Assembly (NCBI GenBank): GCA_944321365.1
Contig: CALULA010000001.1
Coordinates: 434,001 to 498,000, forward strand
Origin: an uncultured Paraprevotella sp.
Lineage (GTDB): Bacteria; Bacteroidota; Bacteroidia; Bacteroidales; Bacteroidaceae
Direction of reading: 5' to 3'
Length of the DNA stretch: 64,000 nucleotides
The translations under genes were made by a program, and so were the position numbers. Under the pieces are notes generated by a model. That model saw only the letters and a list, made by a program, of their open reading frames with translations. It was not told the origin of the DNA and did not search any database. Shown here one piece after another: positions 61,167 through 64,000 of the stretch. Positions within the stretch are counted from its first letter, which is position 1; every line of letters begins with the position of its first letter.

Positions 61167-64000
61167 CGCTGTTGTGCATTAAGTTTGGGCTTCAGTTCAT
61201 CGGGAGAGTCATGCGTGTACATGTCTACCTTGGGCGTGTCTTTAGTGAACAGGTCCTTGATGTGCCGCAGGTCGACAGTATGTTTCGGTCGGAAATCGTC
61301 GGACAACATGTAGTCGATGATGGCTTTCCGCATTTGCGCCACGGCAGGTGCCTGACTGTCGTTTTCCAGCGGCATGGAGGTCATCATCAGTCGTCCGCCT
61401 CCCGTGTTGGCTTCGAACAGCATACCGATTTTCCTGCTCAGGAACCATGTGTCGATACTTTGAACAATGGGCTGGAAGTCTGCCGGAAAGTCGCTGAAGA
61501 GCATGACCTGCCTGCGGTTCATCAGATCCCACCATTGCATGTCGTTGTGGTAATCTGTGGGGAAGTTGCGGAAGAGCGGATGGTTCTTTTCTATGTACAG
61601 TCCCAAGGTATGGGGCGGGCGCATCTTGAACCAGCTGGTGTTCCAGAACACAGGTGTGAATTGTTGCACAATGTCTTTTCCATATCTGATCTTTCCGGCT
61701 GCCGTCACCAAGACTTTTCCGCCGCTTCTCAACATTTTTTCGGCAGCCGCATCCAGCGTGTCGGTTATGTAGATGCCTGCCGGCGATTCATCGCGTGTTT
61801 CGGACATGATGTCTTTCGGATAGATCCAGAAATCCCAATGATTCTTGCTGCGGATCTCCTCTGTTCCGGAAGATGCCGGGTATCCCTTCAGGGTGACTTC
61901 CAGTGTCATTTTGCGTGCCTTCTTCATGTCAGGGCATGTGAAAGGCGGAATTTCGCCCAACGGAATACAGTTTCCGAAGTCTATATCCTTTTTACAGAGG
62001 ACGCTTTGGACGTAAATCTTGCCATATTCGTCCCTTATCCGGTAAGTTACTTCGGCATTCTCTATCCGGTCTTTGCCATAATGCGCCATTTCTATCGAAG
62101 CTGTGAACGGTTCATCCTCCCAATAAGTGAACTTGGGGATGCGGGCCAGCAGGACGGTGGGCGAGCAAAATTCGCGGAACTCTTCAGGACTGCAATATTC
62201 TTTTTCATCGAAGAATACATCGGTGACACCAACCAGTGCCGTGCCTTGTCCGGAATAGTCGTTCAAGGCCAGCAGCTGGAAACCTGCATAGTCGGGCGTA
62301 CGCAAGGTGCGTTCTATCTCATGTTTGTAACATAATGTCTGAAGTTTGCCCGAAGCCATCACGAATTTGTGTGCCATCTGTCCTAAATGGTGCTCTTCGA
62401 GCAGGTCACGGAAGATTTCAAAGTTCCGTGCTTTGTTGACGCCTGTGTACTTGCTGATTTCGTCGAAGTTAGGAAAGACACACCATTGTCCGGTTTCGTG
62501 GGATACGAACGGCACGCTCACCGTGTCTATTTTTTGGCGGAAGTCGGACAGGCTTTCAGGAGCGCGCCGCCGCCATTCGTCCAGACCGCGTGCTCCCGCC
62601 TTCACGTGGTACATGTTCCGGGGCTGCCATGCCCATCCTCCACCGACCGAAGCTCCCGTATAGACTCGGCGGCTATCCGTGTTTTCCCAGTAGTCCACGA
62701 AGCGGCTGACCCATTCCACCCAGTTGCCTGCCGGTTCGTTGCCGCATGCCAGCATACAAAATGAGGGGTGATTTCCGTAGATTTCACTCATCCTCCGGGT
62801 CTCTTGCATCAGATATTGGTCGATGTACATGCCATTGCCCAGCTTCACGCCGTGGTTTGGCCAGCTTGGTCCTTCCGGTTGCAGGTAGAATCCGACGCGG
62901 TCGGCTGCTTCAAACGCGGCTTCCGGCGGGCAATAAGAATGAAATCTCATGTGATTCAATCCGTAGCGGCGGCAGATGCGGAACACACGCTCCCATGACT
63001 CCACATCCATAGGCGGGTAACCGGTCAGCGGGAAGTCGCAGTTCTCCACAGTGCCGCGCAAGAGTACGGGACGTCCGTTGATGTGGAACGTTTTTCCTTT
63101 GATGCTGAACTCTCTCATGCCGAAAGTACGGGTGGTTCGCTCTGTCCCATATTCGGATATTACTTCGGCGGTCAGTTCGTAGAGTGTGGGGTTAAACTCA
63201 TCCCATAGCTGGACCTCATCACCCATGTTCAGTGTGATTTCCACTTCGGCCTTTCCGTTTTTCATGCACGTTTCGTGCTCTACTTCAGGAATTTCATGAA
63301 CGACAGCGGAATTGAAGCTTTTGGCCGACAGCCTGATTTTTACGTCATGACGGCCCTTGGCACGGTGTTGTTTCAGCAGCATTCTTACCGTTGCCGTTTT
63401 CTGCCGGACGTCCGGATAGACCTGTATGTCCTCGGCATAGAGCAGGGGAGTGGACTGTAGTTCCATGCGTCCTACTACACCGTTCCAGTTGCCTTGCGTC
63501 TGGTCGGTGACGCTGTGGGAGTCAGCTCCGACGCAGACAAGTGAAGCATCGTTGTTGATGCGCAGTGCAAGTGTGTTGGTTCCGCTTTTCACGTAGTCCG
63601 TTATGTCGTAGACATGGGGCACGCTGAGACTGTTGTCGCTGCCGGCCTTACGCCCGTTCACCCATAGTGTGGTCATTATGTGTGGGCGTTCAAGGAAGAG
63701 AAGCACCCGGCGGTTGTCCCACTCCTTCGGAATTTTTATGGTCTGGCTGAACCAGGCTGTACCGACATAATGGCGGTCGGGCGTGAGAAAAAACGGGAGC
63801 TTGAAGTTTTCTTTCTGACGGTATGGCTCCATATAGGGATTGTAAAAGAACGAGCTGTCGTAGAGGGAGCCGGTCCATTGTGTCTCTACTGACGGCAGAT
63901 CGCCTTTCAGTCGTTGCGGCATGCTGCCGGGCAGCAGGATGCTGTCTTCCAGTTGTCTGTTTTGCCAGTTTTGTTTTGTTCCTTCATCGTTCCGGTCTGT
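61163..64000 (-). CDS. GH2-family glycoside hydrolase (5' end outside the window)
   Basis: At least 945 residues; the frame is open to the right edge, with DSILLPGSMPQRLKGDLP just inside, so the start is missing. A GH2 sugar-binding domain (VGTAWFSQTIKIPKEWDNRR), an immunoglobulin-like domain and a TIM barrel follow, with acid/base Glu in CGNEPAGNWV and probable nucleophile Glu in VSHETGQWCVF. A long C-terminal region ends in MYTHDSPDELKPKLNAQQR. Members of this group act in pectin (rhamnogalacturonan) degradation. Linked to the acetylesterase gene by ATGA. The exact sugar is not predictable. Confidence 0.9.
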   Translation of the reverse strand, partial: TDRNDEGTKQNWQNRQLEDSILLPGSMPQRLKGDLPSVETQWTGSLYDSSFFYNPYMEPYRQKENFKLPFFLTPDRHYVGTAWFSQTIKIPKEWDNRRVLLFLERPHIMTTLWVNGRKAGSDNSLSVPHVYDITDYVKSGTNTLALRINNDASLVCVGADSHSVTDQTQGNWNGVVGRMELQSTPLLYAEDIQVYPDVRQKTATVRMLLKQHRAKGRHDVKIRLSAKSFNSAVVHEIPEVEHETCMKNGKAEVEITLNMGDEVQLWDEFNPTLYELTAEVISEYGTERTTRTFGMREFSIKGKTFHINGRPVLLRGTVENCDFPLTGYPPMDVESWERVFRICRRYGLNHMRFHSYCPPEAAFEAADRVGFYLQPEGPSWPNHGVKLGNGMYIDQYLMQETRRMSEIYGNHPSFCMLACGNEPAGNWVEWVSRFVDYWENTDSRRVYTGASVGGGWAWQPRNMYHVKAGARGLDEWRRRAPESLSDFRQKIDTVSVPFVSHETGQWCVFPNFDEISKYTGVNKARNFEIFRDLLEEHHLGQMAHKFVMASGKLQTLCYKHEIERTLRTPDYAGFQLLALNDYSGQGTALVGVTDVFFDEKEYCSPEEFREFCSPTVLLARIPKFTYWEDEPFTASIEMAHYGKDRIENAEVTYRIRDEYGKIYVQSVLCKKDIDFGNCIPLGEIPPFTCPDMKKARKMTLEVTLKGYPASSGTEEIRSKNHWDFWIYPKDIMSETRDESPAGIYITDTLDAAAEKMLRSGGKVLVTAAGKIRYGKDIVQQFTPVFWNTSWFKMRPPHTLGLYIEKNHPLFRNFPTDYHNDMQWWDLMNRRQVMLFSDFPADFQPIVQSIDTWFLSRKIGMLFEANTGGGRLMMTSMPLENDSQAPAVAQMRKAIIDYMLSDDFRPKHTVDLRHIKDLFTKDTPKVDMYTHDSPDELKPKLNAQQR

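Overview
The window looks like a chromosomal segment of a gut-type Bacteroidales (Bacteroidota), most likely Bacteroidaceae or a close relative; the species cannot be told from the sequence. The evidence is the recurring Bacteroidota -7 promoter box TAnnTTTG upstream of transcription units on both strands, the near absence of Shine-Dalgarno signals, an Rnf cluster in the order rseC-rnfB-C-D-G-E-A, a TonB-dependent receptor, GH43/GH2 carbohydrate enzymes and several Bacteroidota-restricted families.

Layout. 0-12 kb: the 3' end of a DUF5686-type outer-membrane protein, rarA, then a compact plus-strand run of fhs, a very large double-module sensor kinase, its response regulator, a short AbgT-like membrane protein and a UvrD/PcrA helicase. 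12.6-18.2 kb: rseC plus the complete Rnf electron-transport operon, closed by a strong terminator. 18.3-24.5 kb: galE, then minus-strand genes (MBL hydrolase, rsmG, DUF3298-like lipoprotein, NhaC antiporter, LacI regulator). 24.7-26.5 kb: kdgK-eda, the lower part of hexuronate catabolism, divergent from the LacI gene. 26.6-31.6 kb: a Zn/Cd-type P-type ATPase with an adjacent Fur-family regulator, a NUDIX hydrolase, a zinc alcohol dehydrogenase, two identical tandem tRNA-Cys genes and a small FeoB-associated-type protein. 31.8-37.5 kb: tilS, a GT2 glycosyltransferase, and a minus-strand pyrB-pyrI-flavin reductase-glyA unit. 37.7-47.6 kb: a class A PBP, GNAT, folK, kdsB, a MORN-repeat protein, an inositol-monophosphatase-like enzyme, a YhcH/TabA-like protein, glgB and a membrane protein of unknown function. 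48-64 kb: polysaccharide use, with a triple-GH43 enzyme plus GH2 beta-galactosidase operon, a TonB receptor, a Bcr/CflA efflux pump divergent from an AraC regulator, a Cys/His-rich secreted protein, and a minus-strand rhamnogalacturonan-acetylesterase-like / GH2 pair that runs off the right edge.

The strongest unexplained signal is a family of five intergenic arrays (about 12.26, 19.62, 29.17, 47.67 and 57.02 kb). Each has four or five copies of the palindrome TTGCGCAA or a one/two-base variant, placed exactly 22 bp apart with 14-bp semi-conserved linkers. All follow the 3' end of a plus-strand gene, and two start at the last base of a terminator T-tract. They are neither coding nor CRISPR. 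I do not recognise them as a described element and consider them the best candidate for a novel system here. Other points of interest are the tandem-fused sensor kinase, an abrupt high-GC3 patch inside the PBP gene, the three-propeller GH43 enzyme with an operator-like palindrome at its promoter, and the Cys-rich secreted protein.
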